The translations under genes and the position numbers were made by a program. This document shows, piece after piece, positions 28,278-40,700 of a DNA stretch of 64,000 bases. Every line of letters begins with the position of its first letter. Within the stretch, counting starts at the first letter, position 1. The stretch is from positions 16,068,501 to 16,132,500 of the forward strand of contig NW_026622841.1 of NCBI RefSeq assembly GCF_023065955.2, given 5' to 3'. The notes under the pieces were generated by a model, which was not told where the DNA came from, did not search any database, and was given only the letters and a program-made list of their open reading frames with translations. This DNA is from Ursus arctos. Lineage: Eukaryota; Chordata; Mammalia; Carnivora; Ursidae.

Positions 28278-31200
28278 GAAGAAAGGAAGAAAGAAAGAAA
28301 GAAAAATTTAGAGGGGCGCCTGGGTGGCTCAGTTGGTTAAGCATCTGCCTTCGGCTCAGGTCATGATCCCGGGGTCCTGGGATTGAGCCCTGCATCGAGC
28401 TCCCTGCTCAGTGGGGAGCCTGCTTCTCCTTTTGCCCCTCCCCTCTGCTCATGCTCTTTCTCACTCTTTCTCTCTCTCTCTCATAAATTAATAAAATCTT
28501 AAAAAAATTTTCGAGAGCCACCCTAACTCATTTAACAAACTGAAGATACAAAAGCGAGGAGCTGATGACAAGAGTACTACTTACAGTAGGACAGAAGCAA
28601 AGGCCAGGTGAGTAAATAAGTGTGAGCCATTCACTTTTTCTCACTAAAGTGGTGATGGCATCACACACACGCACATCTCCCCAGACAAACAGCAACATGT
28701 ACAACAGCAGGGAAAACACCGTATTACCTGACCAGGAAGAATGTGTCAACCCCAAGATAGAACGGGCCGCTCCGAGAGTAAAGGTACAGTGGGTTTTTAA
28801 GCACTCTGGTTTTCCACTCGAGCACGTTATCTGCAACAAACCGGAAAACGATATCTTTTTGTTTCCCGGAAGAAAGTCACGTGATATATGTTTTCAGAAC
28901 AAGCAAGAGAGACACCTTCAACTTTCATAGCATCAGGAGGATCTCGTGCAGCCCCACAACTTGCGAGGGGACAGGAGCTTGGCATGAGAAGTGGTGACAG
29001 AGGCACTTAAAGGGCCTACCATGGCATGGTACCAAGGCTTTGAGCTGCTTCCTGCTCTCCCAGGGCCCACGGCTCAGGGCACACAGCATCACCCCGCCAC
29101 GGGCTGCTGCAGATCGCCTGGGATCTGTAGCAATCTGGCCCCTCCCCTCAACTCTGCCCCACGTGTTGGCCCCACTTATAAAGGGCTGCTCCTTCTGGCG
29201 GTGCTTCGGGAGCGAGGCAACAGACAGCGGGCCGGGAAACACTTTAACACCAGTGCACAATATTTATTTATGCTTGGCTATTTTTCCAGGTGAAAGAAAC
29301 ATCAGTTTCTGGATTCATCAATCATTACTAGAAGGAATCCAGCCCTTTGGACAAGGAGTATGCAATCCTCAGATACCGCTGTTCACCTGTTCGTCAGAGG
29401 CCTGACTCACACCCAGGAGGAGGTAAAGCGACCACCGGGCACTGGCCTGGGAAACTCACTGGGGGGCAGTCATGGCTGTGGCTCTAAGACAGGAGGAAGG
29501 CTGCTCGTGGGGAAGGCTGCAGCCTCCGCACCCCCTGACCCAACAGGCTCCCCGCACAGGAAAGCGTCTCTCTTCCTCGACTGCTCCTAGAGACTCATCG
29601 GTGCCTCTCACCCAAAGACAGCCATGCAGTCATCTGGCTGGTGTGCCCCGACATGATCCAGAGGAGACTCAGAACTCGGACGCCGTTCAGCACAGAGCAC
29701 GAGCTTCCTGGCGTCTCTCTCGTCCAGAGGGCCGGCATGTTCTTCTGCCAAGAAAAGCATTTCAGAGCATGCTCCATGGCTCCTAGAAATCCTGGACAAG
29801 AGCACAGGTGTTACCGTCCACCCTGAAAGCCAGATCAGGCCACACGCTGCCCCACAGACAAGAGTCAAAACACACACACCGGTGATCTTGGTTGTCACAC
29901 AGACACTCCTTGGCTGTGACCCCGGACTGCTCAACCCAGTTCTCCACGGTCCCCTCTTGATCTATCTGTGCACCTTCGGATGGGGTCGCCCTCCCCCGTA
30001 AACCTTGACTTGCGCTAACATGCTGGACCTGCGGTCGGCGCCCACACTGCCATGCACTTAATACGCTGCCCCAGCCCACCCCCTGCCCCCAGCCCTGTTT
30101 TACAAAGGGGAGGGGGACTTAGACATCATTCACAAAGGACATGCTCCATAAAGCCAGCATTCCACTTGGAATAGCATTCCTTCTGTCCTCCCAAGAATGA
30201 ACTACTTGCCAACAACATCCCTACCTGTCAAGTACAGGGATGATAACAGAGGGGCACACAGCACAGCAGCCAGGGGCGCTGGCCTTATAGTTAGCTGCTC
30301 CTGGCTCTGAACCTGGCTGTCCTCTGGTAGACGCTCTGTAACCTCTGGCAAGTGAGTCAACCTCTCTGTGCCTATGTCTCCACATCTACGAAATGGGAAT
30401 CAAAGTAGATCTTACAATTTTAGGATTATCACGAAGAACAAATGAGATGGCATCAGAGCTGCTGTGTTGACTAAGTTAAGTCCTATTGCTTTAATCCCTT
30501 CCACTTCACTTATTCTTCTAATTTTTAAAAAATTTTAATTGGACTCACTGAGATTAATTCCAAATAGCTGGAATTGTGAACCAGGAACCTCCAAAGAAAG
30601 GCTCAAGCCATTCCAAGGGACTCCTGTTTTCTCTCGGATGTGGCTTGGTGCTTAAACGTCGCAGGTGCAACGTGGCAGAATTGAGACTTATTTACAACTG
30701 AGATCTGGCTTATAACCAGCAGCTGGAAATCTAAATCAATTTCTTAAATGGGAAAATGTAATTGCCAAACTTTCTGAGGCTGCAGCTGTAAATACGAGGT
30801 TTTCCCCCGGGGTCAGTCTCCAATGGGCCTGCCTGAAGGCACGGAGCTCACCCTGTCAGACAGACAGATTTTCACTCACCAGCACTTGGCACGGCACGAT
30901 CAGCCGTGTCCTAGCCCTGAGTCCCGGCTCCCCTCGGCTCCTGAGAAGCCACGTGCCACATGGAGAGATGCGGCCCCTGGCTCTGCCCAGGTCCCCCCAC
31001 TCTTCCACCTCTCAGGACCTCTTCCCTCACTTTTAAGCTGAGCACGCTTTTTGGCCGGGCTCCTGGGAACATTTGAGCCCGTTTGTCAAACATCTGGCCT
31101 GATGCCTACCTTGGCAAGTGAGTACTGAATATATTTTGCTACCATTTCATTTTTTTTCCATCTAAATTCTACTTGTGGGTGAACTTAACTAGTAGCAGCT

Positions 31201-33210
31201 TCTCATACCATCAGAAAATAACTGGTCTATGGGGAGGACAGCCTCTCTGAGCCTCCTGTACTCATTTGTAAATGGAAAGGAGAAGCTGAAGGAGCATGGG
31301 AGGATCAGCTGAAATGACGCATGCGGTCAGTGGTTCTCCAAGTTCGGGGTCCCCAGTCCAGCATTTTCAGCATCGCCTAGGAACCTGTTAGAATGGCACA
31401 GTCCCAGGCCCCACCCCAGACCTACTGACTCAGAATCTTTGAGGGTCAGGCCCAGCAACCTGGGCTGTGACAAGCCCTCCAGGCGCTTCTGATGCTCACC
31501 GAAGTTAGAGAACCACGGGGGAGGGGGGGGGGTGACGGTGCTTTGGAAAATCTTGCGGCCCCTTTGGATTTTCTCAGTGATTATTACTGTGAGCCTGCTT
31601 CAAGCGACACACCACAGATGAAGAGCCTTGACTTCCAGGGGCTGAAATTCACACCTATTTAATTCATGGAAAATTCCTCAAACACAGGCTCGTATTTTTC
31701 TCATCTAAGTAGGAAAGGACAGGCTCATGTAACAGGAAACCGCTCTGAGCGAATGCAATGATTATGTGGAGGATAAAGATCCAGGAATCTGAAATACCCA
31801 ATTTGGCTTTAAACTTCTAGAAGACACGGTAGTCTTATGTTGATTTGACTCGCTGCTGAGTATAAAAGTGGAGAGGAAAAAGATGTTGATCCTGGGGCTC
31901 TCTCCATCTCGACTTTTGTTTCCAACCATTCAGGATGTGATATTTTACTCTGATGGCATTAAATACAAAAAAATTGCTACAGCAACAGAACACGGAAACC
32001 GCCCCCCATATATCTTTTGAAGGCACACTCAAGCGTAGCTGCTGAAAAAGCTAACATAACCTTCATATCCCGATCATAGAGAGTCCTATTTTGGGCTAGA
32101 ACCCTAACATTTCGGTGGCTCATTGCTGACACCATCCCAGGTGTGTCTGTCTAAAGCCCTGCGATCTGGTCTTAAAACGCCAGGCTCCACGGCTCAGCCT
32201 TCCCACTCATGCTAGGCAATAGAGAATTTTGGGGACTGTAGGCTCACCCTCAGTCTGATAACTAGAAGCATGTGGCAGGTGCCTGGAACCCAGCTGACCT
32301 CAGCAAGGTCAGTGTTAGTGAGAGGACTTGGCCAACTGAAGCTGCTCCCCTTCCCCCGCTCTGGCTTCAGGGTAGAGAATTAGGAAAAGAGCAACGAATC
32401 AGGAGGAGGACGGTTCACATTATCTCATTTAATTCCTTTGACAAATCCCATTGTATGCCCCCATTTTACGCATGTGGAGACCGAGTTTTCTAGAAGTCAA
32501 ACAACCTGACCAAGGGCAGAGTTAGAAACCGAGGCAGGTTTGATCGACAATCGCTAAGCATGGGCTCTTTCTGCCATGCCCATGGAACCTTCCACGTGGC
32601 AGCTGGGGAGCTGAGTTCTTGAACCACGTCACATGAGGAGACACTGAGGGGCTCTGAGACTTGGGGGAGCCCATCATAATTGTCCCCAGTATCTGATGTG
32701 GAATAGAAACAAGGCTAAGTCAAAGGGCCAAACGAGGGCCTGTGAGTAGAAATTACAGAGCAGCAGGGACTGACTCCGTGCAGGGGCCTAACAATGAACG
32801 CTTCCCACGATGACAATGCGTGTTGAGGCACCGCCGGGCCAGCGGGCGCCTTCTGACTTGGGAGGGAGGGCAAGCATTCTCAGCTCTTCTGTCCCATTAT
32901 CCTGACACACACAGGCTTTGTGTTGCTTTCCTTGCTGTTGGGAGTTTGTGGTGGTGTAACATTTGTTTTGGGGTTTGCCTGAAGATCCAAACAGGGTCGG
33001 ATAAAATCATCACCGTGCCCTCCACAGTGGACCTAGTCCCCAAAGCTACCTGATCACGTACTCAGAATCTTTTGGCCCATTCATTGAAATTGTGTCTTAT
33101 TTTTATCCCCTTAGTTGGCAGAAGGGAAGGTCAATGATGTGCACCTGCTGGACACGATTGCCCACATTCTACAGGTGTTTGCACAAGGATGCTATTCTTG
33201 TTTCAGAGTC

Positions 33211-33255
<45 letters not shown>

Positions 33256-36200
33256 TCTTTGCCTTGCCATATGGGCGGGCGGAAATGAAGGAAACGCTCC
33301 TGATTTTTCACTGACACGCAACACAAGGTGACTGACCGCGAACTGCCATCCCGCTCTCCCTTCACGGAGGAGGTTATCCAGCTCGGGCTCAGCCGCCCTC
33401 CGCCAGCCTTTAACCAGCCGCGCTCTTACCCCCCGGCTTCGATCTGTACATAAATCCTTCACCTTAGCCATGCCAGGAGGGTTCTGTGAGTCATCTGCGT
33501 AGCCGTGACACTGAAAATAGACACTGGGGTCATGGAATTGTTCTCTAAAGGATTACTCCACTGAAACCCAAGCTCTGTTCTGACCGAGTCACTGGGTAGC
33601 ACAAAGACACACTGGAGAATTGTACCCGAGAAAGAAAGCAGCGTTTTCAGCGACCTCGCCTCAACACTCTGATAGCGCACAAACACCGAATTGTAAAGAG
33701 CAGGGACCCAGCCTCACGCTGGCATTTACCAGCCGCGGGGCGTTCACCAGACTGGATTTATTTTCCAGCTGCCACTCATCTAAGTCGCCTCTCGTGAGTG
33801 GTCATAGTTTCTTAAAATGCCTACTTTTTCCTCTGCTCGGGGCTCCTGATAGCGAGAGATGGGCTGGGCAACCCGGTCTGCTGCTCGGTTCACTCCTCTG
33901 CGTCTCTCTCAAAGGCAGACTCCCGTCGGTGGCCGGAGGCGCGGCTGGCGCCCTGCCGTCGGACCCCGTCTCCCTGACTGCCACGTAGACAGTCCCGGCC
34001 AGGGGCAGGGAGACGCCCAGCAAGGTGAGGCACCTGCAGGGAAAAGACAGGTGTGACCAAGCCTCTCACACCAACGCCACGGGCACATCAGAGAAAACAG
34101 CCCAGTGAAAAACAAACCACTCAAGCCCCCGACTAAAATACAGATAAATACCTAACAGTTTTAAGGGGTGGGAGTGGCGTTCTCAAATAAAGAATGAAAG
34201 CAATGATAAAGTCAAAGATGAATGGATTTCACTAAATTCCTTATTATAATTGTAAAAAAACAAAAAACAAAACAAAAAAAAAAACATAAACAAAAGCAAC
34301 CCAAACACTGAGGAAGATACTTGTAGCTGATACGACTAAGGATTCGTATCTTTCATCTACATTACATAGTTTCAAAATCAGTAAGAACCCAACTCGCTCA
34401 CAGAGATGTAGAAACAGGAGTGAAAAGTAGGAATAGCAGAAAAAGTTGCGGGAAACAACTCCTTGTTACTAAGTTTTTTAAAATGTTCATTAAACCAATG
34501 TATGTAATCTATCAAACTAGTACTAGTTTTTATAAAGCTCGCCTTTGATGCGGGTGACGGGGTGCTACAGACATGGACATCTGGGGGGTGGCGGTTATAT
34601 AAGTGAGGTTTTCAGGAAAGCCTCTTACCAACAATTCCAGCTACAGGCCAGCAATTCTATTAGTTTGTCCCGAGGACCAATGCATGATGCAAAGAAAAAG
34701 TAACAGGCGGGAATGCTGAGGGCTTTGTGGGAGAAGCCATGCCTCAGAGAGAAGAAATTCATCTTCAGAAGAGCATGACAGGAACAGGACTATTTTGGGA
34801 CAGGATACATTTCTCAGTGACTCTGAAACTCAGTCACATGTGGGTGTGGCCAGCCTTCCTCTTGGACACTTCCGAACGTTCTCATTTAAGGTACAGGGCG
34901 ATCTCCCGTGGAGCATTGGCCAGACATCACTCAGGAATGAAAATTAAACGACTATGCACCGTTGGTGAGTGGAAGCTGATAACACAGCCCCGACATACAC
35001 ATCCCAACCCGGGACCTCAGATGCCCATACTCACAGACACATGGCAACAAAGGTGTCGAAGGGGAACATTCCAGCAGCGCATCTAGCCACACCCACGTCC
35101 GATGAGGAGGAATTCATTGTAAAGAGAGAGAGGGAAGGGGCCAAAAAGGAAGTATTTCTGAATCTTAAAATATCTACCAAGGGGAAAAAAGAGAGATTGT
35201 ATTAATAATACTTTATTTTGCCATAAATATACTTTTCCAAGAGCTTTCATATCTATTATTTCAAAACAAAACTTTGACATTAAAAAGGGCAGCTGGCTTT
35301 TCATATATCTGATGTACAGATGGGGAAAATAAGGCACGAGGATGCTGAGATTCACGGAAGGAGGAACTCAGCCCCTCGCGGTGTGGACCGTGCTCTCCAG
35401 ACTTCAAAGCCCGCCCAGACTCCCGCATCCTCTCCCGGCACAGCGCTGGGAAGGACAATCCTAAAAGGTGCCATTGATCTCAAATCTGTTTGCAAACAGG
35501 TTCCCCACAAGAGAGAGAGAGAAATGCAATGTGAGATGAAAAAATACAACGGAAGCCCACAGGCTGGGGAAAGGTGCAGTCTAAAATGGAAACTCAGAAG
35601 CACCGACTCAGGGCACAGCTAATGGTCATTGCAAGGAGTTAGTCGGGATATTAGTGGCAAGATGAGGGCCGTGGTCCTGAACTTTCGAGTGCCCCAGAAT
35701 TACCTGGAGGGTTTCGCCACAGATTGCTCCCTGCTCCCCTTCCTGAGGGCTGATGCCGTAGGTCTGGGGCAGGGGGACCTGAGAATTCACACTTCTAACA
35801 AGAAACCAGGTGCTCGTGCTGTCAATCAGGACACACACTGAGAACCACAGGACAAGGGAGCTTCCAAAACTTCAGCAGACATTGGCGGACACAGTACGTT
35901 TTCATTAAATAGCAACGGCCATAATAAATACCAAAAAAATAAAATATTACGTGCCCATTAGGTATGAGACATATTTTGATCATTCTCTTTAATCCATCAA
36001 CAACCTACAAGGAGCTATTATTTACCTTATTCTACAGACCAGGACAATTCTCCTCGGATAAGTTCATGCCCTTAAGCAGAGTGGCTAAGAATACAGTTTC
36101 TGCAGTTTGAGGGCCTGCATCTACCCTTTATAATATGACCATGCACAAGGTACTTCATTGCTCCGTGCCTCAGTTTCCCCCTTGGTAAAATGGAGAAAAC

Positions 36201-37673
36201 AGTTCCTTATACGGTTGTTGTGAGAACCAAATGCAGCGATAACTAGAAAACACTTAGCAAATGCCTGGTACAGCCAGAGCCCAATAAACATCACTGCCTG
36301 TCTTATCTCCGCTAAGTGGCAGGGATGGAACTCACTCAGGTCTGTATGAACCTGAAGAGTGTGGTCTTCTCAGTTCCTCACGCTGCCTCAGTTCACCACA
36401 ACGCATTGCCTCGACTGGCATCATGAGGCTTGGGTTTGAGCCCGCTTGCTGTGTGACCCTGGGCAAGTTACTTCACCTCTCTGGGTCTCATTTCGTCCTC
36501 TGGCTAATGAGGAAGGATGGGTTAGACACAATGTCTTCTAATGTCCCTTCTACCTCCAACGCCCATTGTTCCCATGAGTGTGATCAGAGGGTGTCTGTTA
36601 ATTGTGATTCTTAATTGTGATCTGTTAGCGGTGGAGACAGGAAGGAGTTGTCCCCGTGTCCTTAGCACTGGCTGAGGGCAGGGTGCTCCATTAAGTAGGT
36701 CCCCAAAGGGGACACGGCAGCAGTTTCCTCAGTATCCGATTCCATTTGCTCTGAATCAATACCCCCCCACCCCCGCCAGCTACTGCCTGGTTCTACTTGA
36801 ATTTACCAGATAAACTCTTCTCCTGAAGCAGAAGCGTACTGACCAGCTGCCATGTCCATCCTCGTTGGAATTTTAAAAGGAATCGACTGGCCTTCTGTTT
36901 AATCCAGGAACCACTCAGGAGCTTCTGGGCCGTGTGAACCAGGCCCTTCAGCCTGATGACTCCGGATGCCCTGAGAAAGTCAGCCTCCCAGACCTACAAG
37001 GCCAAGCCCAGCTGTGTCCCTGCGGGGACCTGCAGGCATCCTCGGAGACCACAGCAGCCAGAACCTTCCTTTGTCAGCCTTAATGGCACAGCATGTACTG
37101 GAGGCCACAGAGAAATCCAAAATCAAGATGTCAAAAAGCTTCGTAGTTTATCTATACTCTTACAAACCTTCTTTAAAAAATTTAATTTAGGGCCCTGAAT
37201 GTAACAAGAAGTACAAGACAGCAGAATAAGGAACAGAATGGTAAAATGTACATCTGGGATTCCAGATTAAACCTTTCATCTTCCATGGTTTTTAAAAGGA
37301 CGCTTTTCCTTAGGTCTGAATCTTCCTGTCTCAAGAAGCCCAGGCCTAACAGCAGCTGGAAAATGTTCCTAGTTGTCTCAAATGGTCTTCTTCCTGCATC
37401 TGAATCCTAGGGGAGCTGCCTCACAGGCCCCGAAGCTGATTGAAGCAAATTCCAACTGACTTCACCTCTGTCACCCCAGGGGAGTCCCTTCTGGGGGTCA
37501 GCGGTTGCCCCCAGATGAAGTCTGAAGTCAGTGTCCAGACCCTGAAGGACAGAGGAGGGTCTACACTGCCCCCGTGACCCCAAAGATACTCCAGGCTGCT
37601 GGATACTTAAACTTGTAAACCGCAGGATGGCTCTGGCCAAGCAAGAAGCCAGAACAATGCTCTGTGTGCGTGT

Positions 37674-37705
<32 letters not shown>

Positions 37706-40700
37706 TGGGGGAGGTTAAACTTGGTTATACTGAAGTCATCATCAGCTTTGGCCTCCAGACGCTCAGGTCCATCCCCTCCATTCCCTCAGGGGTAAGAACA
37801 CATTGTGGGGGGCTCAGCAGGACAGCCCCCTCCAGCTCCCAGCCCACCACTTTTCTCTTCCCACGTTCTCCCTGCTCCTATACCCCCAAGGGCCTTACGT
37901 GCAGAGTGCAGACAACTTAAGCCCCACCTCCCTGACCCTCCCCGATAGTCCCCCCTTAGAGGGGGGCTGGCAGCCAGCTGGGCAGGGAATTCTGGGGTTC
38001 TAGTTACTCAGAGTGTGACTGGAAGAGAAGGGGAAGGTGGGCATGTCCCCCTGACCCCACAGACATCTCATCCCACGGGGAGGACACAGCCAGAGGAAGG
38101 CCGGAGGAGTGGTCCCTAAAGTGGGGTCCTAGGTCTGAGGGCTGCACTGCAGACACCACTGTCCCAGACCCCAGGGCACCCACCCTCCTCTCAGGGCAAT
38201 CACAGGACTCAGGGAGCCAGGCGTCCATCAGGAGAGGAAGAGAGTGAGTAGAACAGAACTGGGCCTTGGAGGTCCTCAAATCAAAGGGTCTCTGAGAAGA
38301 GACTCTTACAGACTGAATTGTGCCCCCTCACCCACCCATATTCCTATGTTGCAGCCCTAACCACCAGGACCTCAGACTGCGCCTGTATTTGGAGGTAGGG
38401 CCTCTGGAGAGGTGATTAAATGAAAATGAGGCCATCACAGATTCTGATCTGTGTCCAAAGGAAGTTTGGACACACACATGTAAGCACACACCCAGCGAGC
38501 AAGCCCAGGAGAGAGGCCTCGGGAGAGACCAGCCCTGCCACCACCGGGACCCGGACTTCCAGTAGCCAGGACTAGGAGGGGTGCATTTCTGTTGTTAAGC
38601 CCCCCAGTCTGTGGTATTTTGTTGGGGGCAGCCCTAGCCTCCTAACACAGAGACCCCCCAGATCGCGACGTGACGAGGCCGCACACAGGCCGGGAACCAG
38701 GCCAAGACTCTCGAATGGGGCTGCCTGAGGATGGTTGGGTTTGTGGGCTCGTGCGCCCTCACCAAACCGGACTCAATGTCCTCGGTCCCAGCAGCACCGT
38801 GGCCAAGCGCCAATACCTTGTGCTAAATCCTGCCGGAGCAAATAAATCCAGCTGGCGGCCCGTGCACATTCAGTCGAAGCAAAGTGTCTACACTGCCAGA
38901 TTCCAGGTCTATGCAGGGGAACGGGAGACCTCTGTCTGATCTGTTTCCCCCCAGCATCTCGCCATGTGCCACCCGCAGCCCCTTCGCTAACCCTGGCCAG
39001 CTCAAGCCCCCTTACCGCCTCCAGCGTGGTTCTTCCCCCCAACCCCGCGGCCCCCCAGAGCCGTGGAAATCAGAAGACCTTGATTTCTACAACCAAACAA
39101 AGTATGCCTTGTGCCTCACACGTATTTGGAGAACTGCTTGCAAGAGCGTGTCCCCCTCTTGCTCCCAGATAGAATCCCCTGGAGCTGACAGGCTTCGGGG
39201 CCATTCTTCAGGGCGACCTAAAATACCGTCTCCTGGGCCGCTGTCCTCAGAAGACAACAAATAAAGTGTTTGCTGGCCTACTTGGCGGTTGCCTTTCTTT
39301 GGGTCCACACTCTCAACACCCCGGTGTGACATATTTTCATTCTCAAGAAGTGATGCCAAGTCAGGCGACTGAAATGTCGTAAGATCCTATGGCAGCCACG
39401 CGGGGCAGGTGTTTTGCCTGGAAGCAATACCTTCTGCCCTTCCCGGCATGGTCTTGCCTCTCTCTGCAGTCTTGGGCTCATTTCTTCTCGGCCTGTCTGC
39501 TACGGTCCCCACCCGTGAACTCCCTGCCCTGCTGCTCTGGGTGAGCGAGGCCACCGTTGCTGAGCTGTGCCCCCGCCTCCTGCATCTGCAAAGGGAAGAG
39601 CCAAGAAATCCTTTCCGGATAGAGCCCTTCTCTCCTGGGCAGAGAAGCTCCCAGCAGAAGCTGGTGAAAGGCCTCAGCAGCACAGACAAAGGTCCCCTCG
39701 CACATCCACCCCTGTGGGCTCTTCTTTTCCCAGGTCCTCAAAGACAATCATCAAGACATCTTTGTATTCATAATAGCCTCTCACCTTCTACTTTATTCTA
39801 ATGTCAACTCTGGCTAATCAGCTTAGCATTAGCCAGCAAAACTAGGCTAATTGATAAATCTCCTAAATAATAATGAACATTAACTCAGACTTAGCGAGCC
39901 ATTTATTCGCTTGAAATGCTAATCTCATAACAAATCTGCACATTCCTCTTCGTTGCTAGGATATTGATGGCCTCGCCAACCAGAATTGAAATTGAAATTT
40001 AATTCATAACAATTGGTTTTCTTTTTAACAGCACATAAAATATTTGCCTAGAGAGACAGATCCTGGACCCGAAGCTGTAGGGATAATCATAAATTCAGAG
40101 GACAGTGTCAGGTTATTGGAAACTAACCGCAATATCAACACTTAAAAGAAGATGTTTAATACGTGTGCGATATTGTGATATAATAAGAAATCTATATTTG
40201 GTCTTCAGCCCAGCTTCCTGGCACAGAGCCCGTAAAGCCCTTGGAATTTCCTGAGTGACAGGGGTAGGAGGAGTGTGTGCTCTTATTCACAATAAGCTTT
40301 CAACCAGACTGGAGTTGATGGGAACAAGACGACTCCAGGAGGAAGGGGCTGGTTGATGGAGGAACCGATCCTGTGATTAGAGGATTCGAACTTCCAGCCC
40401 CATCCCCCACCTCCGGGAGGGATGGAGATTGAGTCAATCACCGATGGCCCCAATGGCCGGTGATTTAATCAAATGCGCCTACATAATGGAACCTCCATGA
40501 AAACCCTACACAGAGGGGTTCGGAGAGCTTCCGGGTTGGTGAACACGTGGAGGTGCTGGGATGGGAGGGTCACCCTGAGAGGGTGAGGAAGCTCTGAGTC
40601 CCTTCCCAATAGCTCCCCTGTGCATCTCTTCCATTTGGCTCTTCCTTAACAATCAGCCAGGAATAGAAAAGTGTTTCTCTGTATTCTGTGAGCCATGAGA

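Larger units (their letters stand above)
22257..28727. other. OACYL: Intron 7
   Basis: Holds a (GA)n tract at the exon 8 acceptor, a truncated short SINE (23909-24000), L2 fragments (25095-25430 antisense, about 26770-27350 sense), CAN-SINEs (26563-26760 and 28313-28505), an L1 3' fragment (27540-27915) and a (GAAA)n tract (28224-28305). Long open frames at 23256-23870 and 25128-25730 have no support as genes. Confidence 0.55.
29792..33824. other. OACYL: Intron 5
   Basis: Contains MIR (30255-30480), a MER5A-like element (31330-31520), possible MIR-type text near 32400-32530 and a (GT)n tract (33214-33254). No exon found. Confidence 0.55.

Noticed and set aside
28224..28305. Regular short repeats suggesting an array
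   Set aside because: Plain (GAAA)n microsatellite; no spacer structure, so not a CRISPR-like array, and the window is mammalian.
34628..34655. Possible 28-nt micro-exon with a GTAAGA donor
   Set aside because: Poor pyrimidine tract and no similarity; unnecessary once exon 4 was placed.
38763..38829. 67-nt minus-strand segment with good acceptor (TTTATTTGCTCCGGCAG) and donor (TTTG|GTGAGG) and compatible phase
   Set aside because: It lacks the sixth NRF cysteine and any family resemblance; 35035-35173 fits the same phases with clear motifs. Both together would break the frame.
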